From assembly GCF_004379255.2 (NCBI RefSeq), contig NC_056034.1, forward strand, positions 5,582,501-5,646,500: a stretch of 64,000 nt of DNA, in the 5' to 3' direction. Shown here piece after piece: positions 55,182-64,000 of the stretch; the first letter of the stretch is position 1, and every line of letters starts with the position of its first letter. The position numbers and the translations under genes are program-made. The DNA comes from Salvia splendens (Eukaryota; Streptophyta; Magnoliopsida; Lamiales; Lamiaceae). The notes beneath the pieces were generated by a model that was not told the DNA's origin, ran no database searches, and saw nothing but the letters and a program-made list of their open reading frames with translations.

Positions 55182-58100
55182 ATGACCGAAGTCATACCGG
55201 AGCCGAACTCGATGACAGTTCAGCTGTACGAAGACGATCCATCCAGAACGGTTAAGATCGGCTTCGCGGGAACGCCCCTACTTCGGGAAAAAAACCATCC
55301 AGCTCCTCAAGGAGTATAAAGACGTCTTTGCATGGTCTCCGTTGGACATGACCGGAGTGCCCCCCGAGGTAATCACTCATCGGTTAAATATTGATCCTTC
55401 AGTCCGGCCGATAAAACAGAAGCAAAGACTCTTTGCGGCAGAACGAAGTCAAGTCATCCATGACGAAGTCCGTCAATTATTGAAGGCGGATGTGTTATTC
55501 GAAGTGAAGTATCCTTCGTGGGTGGCCAATCCTGTCATGATCAAGAAAAAGGAAGGAGGATGGCGGATGTGCATAGATTTCACCGATCTAAATAAGCACT
55601 GTCCCAAAGATTGCTATCCCCTTCCGAACATAGATAAAAAGTAGAAGCTTTGGTAGGCTTTGAAATTTTTTGTTTTCTTGATCTGTACAAAGGATACCAT
55701 CAAGTTTTAATGGATGAGATTGACGCTTCAAAAACGGCCTTCATTACTGATTTCGGCATTTTCGCTTATAAAAAGATGCCATTCGGTTTAAAGAATGCCG
55801 GAGCCACTTATCAAAGGATGGTAGACAAGCTTTTTCGGCACCTGATTGGAAAGGAGGTCGAAGTGTATGTTGACGATATAGTCGTCAAAAGCAAAAGCAC
55901 TTCGGAGTACGAGCACAACCTCAAGTCCACTCTCGACGTGCTCAAGAAAGCCAACCTCAAACTTAATCCCCAAAAGTGTACCTTTTTGGTAGATTCGGGA
56001 AAGTTTCTGGGTTGTTGGGTTTCAAAGGACGGACTCAAGGCAAACCCCTCAAAAGTTCAAATCGTTCAGAACATGGCAATGCCGAAGTCCATACATGACG
56101 TGCAAAGGCTAACCGGATGTCTAGCCGCACTGAATCGATTCCTTTCCCAAGCAGCCGAAAAGCAACTGCCGTTCTTCAAGGTGTTGAAAAAGGCACCAAA
56201 GTTCGAGTGGGGAGCCGAGCAGAAAAAGGCCTTTGACGAACTCAAAAGTTATCTAGCCGAGCTTCCTATTCTCTCCGCTCCAACCGAAGCCGAAGTAATA
56301 TTCTTATACTTAGCGGCATCGGATCAAACCATCAGCGCGGTGCTTGTACGAGAAGAAGGCCTAAAGCAGCTTCCCATCTACTTTACAAGCCGAGCATTAA
56401 GAGGTCCAGAAACAAGGTATCAACCTCTGGAAAAAATTGCTCTGGCATTAGTAAATGCAGCAAGGAGACTGCGGCCATACTTCTATGCTCACAAGGTATG
56501 CGTCTTAACTGATCTGCCACTTCGGCAAGTGTTGACCAAACCAGAAGCATCAGGCAGAATCGCCAAGTGGGCTATAGAGTTGGGAGAGCACACAATTGAA
56601 TACCTACCTCGGAAAGCCATCAAGGGACAAGCCTTGGCAGATTTTCTTGCAGAAGCAAAGTTCGATCAAGCAATTCCTGTTATTGCCGAACAGAAGAATT
56701 CTGCCAATGCCGAACTAGCACAGCCCTTGGAATCCGAAATAGAGCCGCCGGACTGCTGGAGCGGATTCGTAGATGGAGCTTCAAACAAGATGGGAAGTGG
56801 AGCTGGTATTTTACTTGTCGCTCCCGACGGACACGAGGTAACCTACTCACTTCGGTTCCTATTCCCCACTACTAATAATGAAGCCGAGTACGAAGCCCTC
56901 CTGGCCGGACTCCAGTTAGCGCAAAGTCTGCTCGTCAAATCTCTCAAAGTCCATTGTGATTCACAAGTCATAGTAAATCACATGTTGGGTGCAAGTGAAG
57001 CTCGTGACGAGAGAATGATGAAGTATTTGGACAAAGCGCAAAGCATCAGCCGAAGTTTCTCCTATTTTCGGATAATCCGCATTCCCAGAGCGGAAAATAG
57101 CCGAGCAGATACCTTAAGTAAGATGGCCTCAGATCCGAACTCAAAGGCGGAAGAATTAATGCATCGAAGCATTGATGAAGCCGAGGTACATTCAGTATCC
57201 AGCTCGCCGAACTGGATGACGCCGATCTTGCAGTATCTGGATCAAGGACAATTGCCCGAGGATAAGAGAGAAGCTCGGAAGATCACATGCCGAGCACTTC
57301 GGTACGAACTTCATGAAGGAGTCCTCTTTAGAAAGTCTTACCTCCAGCCGTTATTGCGGTGCGTAGGACCAGAAGAGACGGACTACATCCTCAGAGAAGT
57401 TCATGAAGGATCGTGCGGTAGCCACATCGGAGCCAGAGCTTTAGCTAAAAAAGTTCTGAGATGGGGATATTATTGGCCAACCATGGTACAAGAGGCAGTG
57501 CAGCTCGTCAAGAAGTGTACGAAGTGCCAAATTCATGCAAATGTCCCAAGGATGCCGCAGACCGATCTATACACTATGCAAAGCCCTTGGCCTTTCATGC
57601 AATGGGGCATAGACATAGTGGGACCGCTTCCTCAAGCTCCTCGGCAAATGAAATTCCTTATCGTTGCCGTGGACTACTTCACGAAGTGGGTGGAGGCTGA
57701 ACCATTAGCTACGATAACGAGCTCAAAGGCATTGGACTTCGTCTGGAAGAACATAGTGTGCCGATTTGGCATACCCCACATCCTCATCTCGGATAATGGG
57801 ACTCAGTTCACCGACAAGACGTTCAAGAATTGGTGCCAAGAGCTGAACATTCAACAGCGGTTCACTTCGGTCTCCCATCCCCAAGCAAACGGACAAACGG
57901 AAGTAACGAACCGGATTCTGGTGAAAGGGTTAAAAGCTCGGTTAGAACAAGCCAAAGGACAATGGGTAGAAAATCTCCCTCAAGTCCTATGGTCCTATCG
58001 AACTACACCCAAAACCTCCAACGGCGAAACTCCGTATAGTCTGGTGTACGGCACTGAAGCCGTAATTCCGGTGGAGATCGGCGTACCCAGTCCCCGAACT

Positions 58101-58445
58101 CTAAATTTCTCCTCAGAAATGAATGACGACGGACTGAGAGCAGAACTAGATCTCGCCGAAGAAAGAAGAGAATTGGCGTGCATAAAAGCAGCCAAGTATA
58201 AGGAGCAAGTAGCCCGGTATTATAACCAAAGGGTGAAAAAGCTTCAATTTCAAGTGGGAGATCTCGTCTTGAGAAACAACGAAGTAAGCCGAGCAGAAAA
58301 GCTGGGCAAACTCGAGCCCACATGGGAGGGTCCATATCGGGTGTCAGAAGTCCTCGGCAAAGGGTCTTATAAATTGACTCACATGTCAGGAGAACAAGTA
58401 CCCCGAACATGGCACGTCTCCAACCTCAAGAAGTTCCACTTGTAA
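55182..58445 (+). pseudogene. Gypsy 2 pol with two frameshifts
   Basis: Same domain order as Gypsy 1: RT with YVDD, RNase H, second RNase H, integrase with HHCC and DD35E residues. Two homopolymer indels break it: one extra A in a run at 55288-55294 (REK segment) and one missing A at about 55636-55640 (IDKK segment). From 55650 to 58445 the frame is open for 931 codons. The second indel restores the original frame, so only about 115 codons are out of register. Confidence 0.92.
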
Positions 58446-59090
58446 GAGACAAAGTCCGGTCAGTCTGTCTTGTGTCTAGTTCGGTCATAGGGGTACATGT
58501 TTTTATTTGTTTGTTTTTACTTGTACCTTTTACTTGTCGTTTTATAAAAAGTTTAAAGTTTTTTTTCTTTCGTCTTTTTCATTTTTTCCTATGTGTTTTG
58601 TCTCTATGTGCTTGTCGTCTCTTACAAATGGTACCAAGGTATATCGTTCTTTAAAGACTGATCCCCTTTTTAGATCGATTATTAAAGACTATTGTGAGTC
58701 CAAGCTTCTAAGGAGGATATAAGACCACAAGTCAGCTTAACAAGCAGTCCGTCTGAAACGAACTGCAATAAGCCAACGATTGTGAGTCCAAGCTTCCAAG
58801 GAGGATACAAGACCGCAATTCAGCTTAACAAGCACTTCGTCTGAAACGAACTGCAATAAGGGAAAGTCCGATCCACGCGATAAACCTCGCCGAATTAGGA
58901 CGACCAAGTTCGGTCAAAGAAGTTTACCTCATAAGACCGGGGACGACCATGTCTAGTCAAAGAGGTTTACTGCATAAGACCACTTCGGTTAAATGGGAAA
59001 GTCCGATCCACGCGATAAAACTCGCCGAATTAGGACAAGGGAAAGTTCGATCCCGGCGACAAAAATCGCCAAATTAGAACACAAACCAAG

Positions 59091-59360
59091 TCTGGTCAAA
59101 GATGTTTATTTCATCAGACCAAAGACGAGTCCGGTCAAAGATGTTTATTTCATCAGACCAAAGACGAGTCCGGTCAAAGATGTTTATTTCATCAGACCAA
59201 AGACGAGTCCGGTCAAAGATGTTTATTTCATCAGACCAAAGACGAGTCCGGTCAAAGATGTTTATTTCATCAGACCAAAGACGAGTCCGGTCAAAGAAGT
59301 TTACTTCATAAGACCAAGGACCAAGTCCGGTCAAAGAAGTTTACTTCATAAGACCGAGGA
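59091..59360. repeat. Tandem repeat, 39-bp unit
   Basis: Five near-perfect units start at 59101, 59140, 59179, 59218 and 59257 (GATGTTTATTTCATCAGACC, then AAAGACGAGTCCGGTCAAA). They are followed by two variant units with AAGTTTACTTCATAAGACC. The open frames on both strands here are by-products of a unit length divisible by three. Confidence 0.93.
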
Positions 59361-59496
59361 CAAGTACGATGAAATTTTTTCGCTAAGCTGTAAATACAGT
59401 GTTAGAAGCGAAAACAAAATTTCATTTTTCAAATCTTGTTCGGCATACAACTCAGCTACCCTACAAAATGGCGTTACGCTATTACAAAGGACTATT

Positions 59497-62345
59497 CTAC
59501 TGTCCAGGGTTGCTGAAGTTAAGCCACCTATCTGCAAAATCCTCTGGAAGCCGAGTTCGGTTGTTCCGAGCAGATGAAGAATAAGCAGGTCGACGAGATG
59601 CTATCCTCGACCCAACGCCTCTTCCCCGAGCCCGAGAAGTCCTAACACCTCGGCGATGAAGAGTCTCTGCAATAATCATCTGCTGATCTTGCTCGCTCAT
59701 AGTCACAACTCCTCGGCGAATTTCAGTCCGTCCCTGTCTTGACGATTCCGGTTGCTCCTGAGCCCGTTCTCGTCTTGACGTTTCCGGCTGTTCCGGAGTT
59801 CGTTGTTGACTGGAAGTAGGATTTTGAACAAGGGAACCAGAGGCTTGATCTGGAGTGCGAGCATCTGTTGGCACGACATGCCGAAGGAATCTTTCTATGG
59901 AGGGGCGCCGAGAAAGAACAATGTCGTACCGAGAAGCCCAGCGCCGTAATGATTTCACAACTTGTTGGCAAGCCGAGCTCTCCAGCGCATTGTTCCTCCG
60001 GAGTACATGATATTCCTCCCACAGTTCGTCAACTCGACTCTGAACATCTGATATGGTCAATCCCCCGCGCACACGGATGTAATCCTCGTACGCAGTCCTC
60101 TCAGCAACGGTCGTATTCAGCTCGGCCTCCAGATCCTTCTTATCGGACTCTAAGTCCTTATTATCGGCCTCCAGCTTCACTAAACGAGCCAGAAGCTCGT
60201 CATTCTTCGTCTGATCGGCTATAGCTCTTTTCTCAGCTTCGTCTAAAGCCGAAGAGTACAGCCGTTTCCAGTGAAGTATCTCCATCTCCTTGAGTACAAA
60301 GCAGCTATATTAGTTCGGCAGCTGTACCGAGCAGATAGTAAAATACAACAGGAATAAAGGCGAGTACGAAAAGCTATACGAAGACAAGTGTAGAGAATTT
60401 TTTCATTCACAAGGAAAATTTTTTACACTAGGAGGGCTTCAAGGCCATTTTACAAGGAAGAAACTAGACTAAGAGAAGGGAGACGAAATCATACTCCGCC
60501 AGCTTCGTCTCCGGCTCCTTGGTCTGGTTCAGCTTCTTTCTCCTGAACTACCTCAGCCTCCGCCTCGCCTCCTGCCGGCCTCGCCTCCGCCTCCTGATCG
60601 GCCTCCTTCTCCGGATGCCCGGCCCGCTCGACTTCGGCCTCCAGCTCCAGCGGCTCGGCCTCACCCTCTCCGTTGTAAGTCGAAGCGGGTGAAACGGGTC
60701 CCACGGAGGCAAAGATAGCCTCCAGGTTCTCGTCCCGATCAGCTCGGCAACTCCGGACTCGGTCTGCAGAAAGCAGGACCGAAGATGAAGCGAGCTCCTC
60801 AAGGAGCGGCAGATTCTGAAGCCGAGCTGCTATTTCTCGGCTGTACAGAGGCAGCACGACGTCGGCCCCCTGCTCGCCCTTATCGGCAATTAGCCTTACC
60901 AGGCTACCGACAAAGGCCGAGAACTGGCTGCTCAAAAAGAGTTTCTCCGTGTAAACACGGAGAGCCTCCCCTTGGGCAACCACGGCAGCAGCATCGCTCC
61001 GCTTCGTCTGCTCTCGCTGGATGACGAGCTGGTTTTTGGCAAACTGAGCTTCATCCTGGGCCGAAATCCTAGCAGCTCTGGCCTTCTCAAAGTTAGCCTC
61101 AGCCTGTTCGGCCCGATGACAAGCAGCCGCCAACTTCCTCTGCATCTCGGCATAGTCATTGGACGCTTTGGAGAGTTCGACGGCGACGAGCTTGGAGAGC
61201 ATATCGTTCCTCTGAAAATGAATAAAGAAAAAAGTCAACAAAGGGGCCACAAAAAATACAGGAAAAAAGCAAGGCCAGAAAATCAAGAAGAGAATTCACC
61301 TCGGCGAAGTCCGTGGGCCATAAAAACGGCTCACAGATATGTTCCGAAGGAGGCGCCAAGACCACGTCTTTCTCTGGCGCTCTCGGGGGCTTCTGGGCCT
61401 TCCCCTTCCTACTTGCCGAAGTCGACTCCGGCTTCTTCGGATCCGAAGAGGTTTTTTGCCTTTTCGGAGTCCTCTCGGCATCAGACGCCGAGCTGGTGGT
61501 TTTCGGCCTCTCCGGCTCCTTGGACTCCGAAGATTTGCGGCTAGCCTTACTCAGCATGTACACTGCCAAAAAGCAAGAAAGCAAAGTCAGATTTTCTTCG
61601 TTAAAGCAGTAGAGCATAAAGATAAAGAGAAATCCTCACCCTCGGCCTCTTCGTCCGAAGACGAGATGTCGAACACGACGTCGCCCTTGACGAGCTCAGA
61701 CTCCGTGTATTGTTTCCTAACTATGGGAATCTTGTTGAGCTCGCCATCGAGCTCGTCCAACGGTTCAGGCCGAGGGTGACGGATAACGGACTCCGGCCCT
61801 CTCCAGGGAAAACTGGGAGCCGCGGTCCTATCATAGTAGAAGAAGCGATTTTGCCACTTCGGCCACTTCGTTTTACAAAAGGCTCTAAAGGGCTGTAAAG
61901 GGATCAAGTAAAACCAAGACCCCTTCCTCTTAAATTGAAAGAATTTAAGGATCGCCTTCAAAGACAAATCCCTTCCTAACCTACGGAGTTCGGCAGCGAA
62001 GGCCGACAAGTGCCTCCAAGAGTTCGGAGTCACTTGGCCTAAGGGAAGCTGAAAAAAATCTAGTAAATCTATAAAGGCAGAAGGGAGGGGGAAACGAAGC
62101 CCGCATTCTAAGCAGGCCTCGTACACGGTGGCGTACCCCTCCGGCGGGGAGTCAGCCCTATGATCACCGTCAGGTACCACCGCCTTTCCCCCAGGAAAAA
62201 AGTATTTTTCGGGTAGGGATACCACAGTATCCTTACTCAAAATACTATGGAAATACTCTACGGTCTTCTCCCCGGACCCTTTCCGGCCAGAAGACCCCTT
62301 ATCCCCTTTCCTACCGCTACCCGACTCCGAAGAAGAAGAAGACAT
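59497..62345 (-). CDS. Gypsy 2 antisense gene, four exons (806 aa)
   Basis: Encoded opposite to gag-pol between pol and the 3' LTR. Proposed exons: 62345-61640, 61562-61300, 61211-60552, 60288-59497. Each junction has GT-AG borders, the phases fit and the sum is 2421 nt (806 aa). Residues 1-30 are Ser/Gly-rich. Residues 67-120 (PPEGYATVYEACLECGLRFPL to PNSWRHLSAF) resemble the Pfam 'putative gypsy type transposon' domain (PF04195). Exon two is basic and low-complexity. Exons three and four hold coiled-coil stretches (EMQRKLAAACHRAEQAEANF and LEADNKDLESDKKDLEAEL), and the tail is Arg/Ser-rich. A conserved ATAAATAT lies about 125 bp upstream of the ATG in both Gypsy copies. Extra antisense frames are known in Tat elements, but their function is not. 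The third donor (GAG/GTAGTT at 60551) is the least certain; without splicing, that exon ends at a stop at 60489. Confidence 0.7.
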
Positions 62346-62667
62346 TTTTCTTACTTTTTGAAGGTGAAGAAAGTCTGAAGAAGCTCTTGAAAGCGGAAGA
62401 AAATTTCTCGAGAAAGAGAGAGTATAGAAGACGCAACAGCAAAGGTGTTCAAATGAGGAAGAAAAAGCATATTTATTAGATACGGGAAAGATTTCGAGAT
62501 CGTTGCGCCGTTTCGAATCCCACCTTTTCAGGATTCAACGGCCGGATTTTACTGTCGCATTTAATGCAGGCACGCGCAAGGCATGTCCCCTGACGTCAGC
62601 CTCCCCCTTACCATTATCCAGAATGCCGAAGTGACTCACCTCGCCGAAGTGATTCACTTCGCTTTTC

Positions 62668-62675
62668 GGGGGGGG
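62668..62675 (+). other. Gypsy 2 polypurine tract
   Basis: A run of G residues followed by TAG directly before the 3' LTR. Confidence 0.65.
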
Positions 62676-62678
62676 TAG

Positions 62679-63276
62679 TGATGGGGTACGAACTAAACCC
62701 TAATGGCAAGCCCAATAACAGTGACGGCCCACCAGCCCAGAGCCCAAGAAAGAGTATCTGTTCGGCACCAAAGAGTTCGGCACGACCAAAGAGTTCGGAC
62801 TCAGCCTACAGCTCGGTAAAAGCCGACCAGTCAAGCTCTCCTCTCAGATCGGCAAGAGCTGATCGGTAAAGTCCAGCAGTTCGGTCTCAGCATTCGACCG
62901 AACTAGGAGTTAGTGGACTCATGAAAGGCCTCCACGACCTCCGCTATACCCACGATCTATTTAGTGGTACGAAGCAGTTATTGAGCAGTTATTGCTCACC
63001 CACGATCTTGTTAGTGGGGCTGCAAACCACGATCCTAGTTCAATGTATAAATAGAACTTAGATCAGATAGAAAAGGGTTAAGCTCTCTAGAGATAAAATA
63101 GCATATAGCAAGTCTGTGTTGTAAGCTGTAATCCCAGATCAAGCAATACAATCTTGCCCTCCCTTCTTCCCGTGGACGTAGATTTACTTCAGTAAATCGA
63201 ACCACGTAAATTCTTTGTGTCATAATCTTCATTCTCTACCAGCATTTATTAACATCAATAATTCGCGGATTCATCA
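62679..63276 (+). repeat. Gypsy 2 3' LTR
   Basis: 598 bp, no difference from the 5' LTR noticed. It is followed by the target duplication ACTAA. Confidence 0.95.
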
Positions 63277-63440
63277 ACTAATTTATTCATATTCACATTT
63301 TATTATAAAACATACTATATAAACGTAAGACTTATAGTATTTCACTAACTTTTTCAACTCATTCTTTATAATGGGATGTAGTATTTATTAAAACCTATGT
63401 TACGTTAATGTAGGAAACATATTAAAGAACAGAGGAAATA

Positions 63441-64000
63441 CGTACAAATGTGATATTTCCGCTAAAATAAGTTTAAATTTAAAGATAGCTCAAATCATTA
63501 TCTACGATCCAGCAAAAAAGAACGTGATTATTGGCCGTAGAATGCGTATAGTAAAACTACTTTGACAAAGTATAAAAGAGTAAAACAATAACAATGATTC
63601 GATCATACACGTTGTGCAATGATAGGATGTGTAGTTGGTATTTGTGTGCCCAAGAATATAAGATTCTCCTAGGAGTAATACATCTTTATATTTTTATAAA
63701 GAAATTCACCAAGATACCGAATTTCATTTTTTTATTAGAGTAATTACTTTCTTAATCCGCCGCTAGAAATTTTAATTTACTAGTTTAGTCGGTTTGTTAT
63801 CGAGAGTTTCAATTTACTTTTACTATAAATAATAGGTATTCCACTAACTCATTTCACTCACATTTTATTATTCACTTCGTCCATCATTTAAAGAGCTTTT
63901 TTAACTCGACATGGGTTTTAAGAAATTACTATTTGACATTGTGAAGAAAAGTAAAAATGGAGAAAGTGAGTGGAATATGGAACTCATTTAAAGTAATAGT
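63441..64000. other. AT-rich flank, window end
   Basis: No gene seen. CACTTCGTCCATCATTTAAA near 63876 looks like the left end of another Stowaway-type MITE cut off by the window edge. Confidence 0.45.

Larger units (their letters stand above)
52394..63276 (+). mobile_element. Gypsy element 2, Tat-like (10.9 kb)
   Basis: 598-bp LTRs (52394-52991 and 62679-63276) look identical, with a perfect 5-bp duplication ACTAA at 52389-52393 and 63277-63281. It has the same layout as Gypsy 1 and clearly belongs to the same family, but lacks the 2-kb duplication. Gag-protease and pol together carry three frameshifts, while the antisense gene appears intact. Confidence 0.96.
52292..63438. mobile_element. 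Stowaway-like MITE split by Gypsy element 2
   Basis: TA at 52290-52291 and 63439-63440. The left end CCACTCCCCCTTGTCCCTC and the inverted right end TTTCCTCTGTTCTTT are only loosely similar, with a shared TATGT/GTTTCC region. Without Gypsy 2 and one target copy the length is about 259 bp, normal for the group. The call rests on length, TA flanks and weak terminal similarity. Confidence 0.5.

Noticed and set aside
59074..59360. CRISPR-like array (regular 39-bp repeats)
   Set aside because: The repeats are directly adjacent with no unique spacers and sit in a plant retrotransposon.
58993..59577. 194-codon frame with a repeated KDVYFIRPKTSPV motif, and matching frames on the other strand
   Set aside because: The 39-bp tandem unit is divisible by three, so several frames stay open on both strands. 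No start context or conservation with Gypsy 1 supports a protein.

Overview
This window is nuclear DNA of a flowering plant, probably a eudicot. The evidence is plant-type intron-rich genes (an ERF transcription factor, an OTUB1-like deubiquitinase, a Mei2-like RNA-binding protein) in AT-rich spacer packed with plant Copia, Gypsy, hAT, PIF/Harbinger, Mutator-like and Stowaway-type elements. I cannot name the species from sequence alone. All calls were made by reading; no search or alignment program was run.

Layout. 0.7-6.0 kb: a palindromic foldback element split by an intact minus-strand Copia retrotransposon. 7.0-8.3 kb: a two-exon ERF gene (minus). 10.4-15.9 kb: nested hAT and PIF/Harbinger elements carrying Stowaway MITEs. 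18.0-18.4 kb: a PIF-type MITE. 19.6-22.1 kb: an eight-coding-exon OTU deubiquitinase gene (plus). 22.95-28.2 kb: a fourteen-coding-exon Mei2-like gene (minus), tail to tail with the OTU gene. 29.7-37.6 kb: MITEs (one inside another), a Mutator-like hairpin MITE, and a PIF/Harbinger element with a dead transposase that itself sits inside a MITE. 37.6-50.2 kb: Gypsy element 1 (Tat-like, 12.6 kb). 52.4-63.3 kb: Gypsy element 2 of the same family (10.9 kb), inserted in a MITE.

The most interesting system is the Gypsy family. In both copies gag-protease and pol share one reading frame and are separated by a single UAG followed by CAA UCA, which fits the UAG-CAR-YYA leaky-stop context known from tobacco mosaic virus. 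Both copies also carry, downstream of pol and on the opposite strand, a multi-exon gene. In Gypsy 2 its four exons join with consistent splice sites and phases into an 806-residue protein, although that copy's gag-pol has three frameshifts. Gypsy 1 has an intact pol but a nonsense codon in gag and a duplicated, indel-rich antisense gene. The two copies are therefore damaged in complementary ways. The Copia and both Gypsy elements also share the same 19-nt (18 in Gypsy 2) putative primer-binding sequence.

The three host genes look intact and ordinary for their families. Points worth noting are a GC-AG first coding intron in the OTU gene, a short 5' exon in the ERF gene, and a possible loss of the ancestral start codon in the Mei2-like gene.
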